A stretch of DNA of 64,000 nt from G963666705 sp963666705. Its GTDB lineage: Bacteria > Pseudomonadota > Alphaproteobacteria > CADEGL01. The notes beneath the pieces are model-generated. The model searched no databases. It was not told the DNA's origin and saw only the letters and a program-made list of their open reading frames with translations. The DNA is taken from positions 310,001 to 374,000 of the forward strand of contig CAXXKO010000001.1 in the NCBI GenBank assembly GCA_963666705.2. Reading direction: 5' to 3'. A program made the position numbers and the translations under genes. Positions 63,337 to 64,000 of the stretch are shown piece by piece; positions within the stretch are counted from its first letter, which is position 1; each line of letters starts with the position of its first letter.

Positions 63337-64000
63337 TTCCGTCAGTCTGTAACGCAAGGTACCTGTCGGCGACGGGCACGAGGCCCTGCCGGACGAACCA
63401 GGCGAGGGTCATGGCCTCGGTTGCTTGGTAGCTGAGGGCCATGCGCCACCAGCCCTTGCCGGTCAGCGCCAGTATCCACGCCCGCCATTCCGGCACGCCG
63501 AGCCCTTGCAGGAAGTCGGCGATGGCCTTCGTGCGTTTGCACTGCTTGAGCCGCACGCAGCGCAGCTTTCGACGAATCCATTCGTCGAGGCGTTGCAGGT
63601 GCCTCTTGCAGTGGGCGTGGCGGAAGTAGCCCACCCAACCGGCCAGGAAGGCATTGACCTCCGCGATCATGCGCGCAAGCGAGATACCCCGGTTGCGCTT
63701 GGTGATCCGACGCAGGCGTTGCCTCACGCGGTCCAGGCTCTTGGGCGCGATGCCCAAGCGCCCGTCCCACAACAGCCGGTGGCCGAGGAATGAGCGCTCC
63801 CCGACCGGGGCGACGGCGCTTTTCTCCCGGTTGACCTCGAGATGCAACCTGCTGCGGAGGAATTCGGCGACCTTGGCCATGACCCGCTCTCCCGCCGCTC
63901 TCGACCGCACATAGATGTTGCAGTCGTCGGCGTAGCGGCAGAAGCGGTGGCCTCGCGCCTCCAGCATCTTGTCGAGGTCGTCCAGGAGCAGGTTGGCGAG
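63320..64000 (-). CDS. ltrA: Group II intron reverse transcriptase/maturase, N-terminus outside window
   Basis: The last 226 codons are in the window; the frame is open to base 64000. The catalytic RT motif FCRYADDCNIYV is present, followed by the thumb (LHLEVNREKSAV, FLGHRL) and the maturase X domain of GIIM type (ISLARMIAEVNAFLAGWVGY, FRHAHCKRHLQRLDEWIRRK, RWLALTG-like WRAWILALTGKGWW). No HNH endonuclease follows, so it is an endonuclease-minus intron protein. It lies upstream of fliX on the same strand. Confidence 0.9.
   Translation of the reverse strand, partial: LANLLLDDLDKMLEARGHRFCRYADDCNIYVRSRAAGERVMAKVAEFLRSRLHLEVNREKSAVAPVGERSFLGHRLLWDGRLGIAPKSLDRVRQRLRRITKRNRGISLARMIAEVNAFLAGWVGYFRHAHCKRHLQRLDEWIRRKLRCVRLKQCKRTKAIADFLQGLGVPEWRAWILALTGKGWWRMALSYQATEAMTLAWFVRQGLVPVADRYLALQTDGNRRGT

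Overview
The window is GC-rich chromosomal DNA of an alphaproteobacterium, probably in or near the Rhodospirillales. Supporting this are fliX and the overlapping fliL-fliM-DUF6468-motE-motB flagellar block (both alphaproteobacterial), a large SUF iron-sulfur operon led by iscR, mrcA followed by prfB, and glnE. This placement is an inference from gene content only.

Layout. 1-5630: minus-strand housekeeping genes ridA (partial), prfB with its programmed +1 frameshift, mrcA (PBP1A) and mnmA, with a 270-bp palindromic MITE between mrcA and mnmA. 5696-15885: a 10.2-kb nest of mobile elements whose outer inverted ends and 8-bp target duplication (GGTTAGCC) mark it as one IS1595-type transposon, opened later by a 755-bp cargo element, another IS1595 element, an IS4 element and two IS21 copies. 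15888-26181: one minus-strand block reading iscR, cysteine desulfurase, sufB, sufC, sufD, sufS, sufU, sufT, sufA, 2Fe-2S ferredoxin, tenA and two DUF1989 genes. 26400-30558: cysE, an alpha/beta hydrolase, anmK and tyrS. 30586-41151: an AsmA/YhdP-like protein, glnE, an EutA-like Asp/Glu-racemase-family protein, two tandem M24 peptidases and a Bcp peroxiredoxin. 41152-52050: divergent flagellar operons, minus strand fliL-fliM-DUF6468-motE-two MotB-like-TPR and plus strand flgF-flgG-flgA-flgH, ending in a strong terminator. 52162-62151: an IS21 copy carrying an IS630 in one end, then a MarR-HlyD-MFS efflux operon that holds a second MITE and is broken by another IS21-family element. 62192-64000: dksA and fliX on the minus strand, then the 3' part of a group II intron with its reverse transcriptase.

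Several events can be undone on paper because target duplications survive. Removing two insertions restores a 147-aa membrane-protein gene in frame (5796-9407). Removing an IS21 with a CCCCTA duplication restores a 505-aa DHA2 efflux pump in frame (57904-62151). An IS21 copy with a CCATGC duplication is exactly 2581 bp, the length of the intact copy at 11618-14198, once its nested IS630 is subtracted. In many alphaproteobacteria flgH lies close to dksA and fliX; here about 10 kb of efflux operon and transposons lie between them.

No tRNA, rRNA, CRISPR array or replication origin was recognised. The most unusual material is the passenger content of the IS1595-type elements (a multipass membrane protein, a coiled-coil/winged-helix-like protein and an LRV-like repeat protein) and the two families of small structured repeats that supply stop codons or lie in promoter regions of resident genes.
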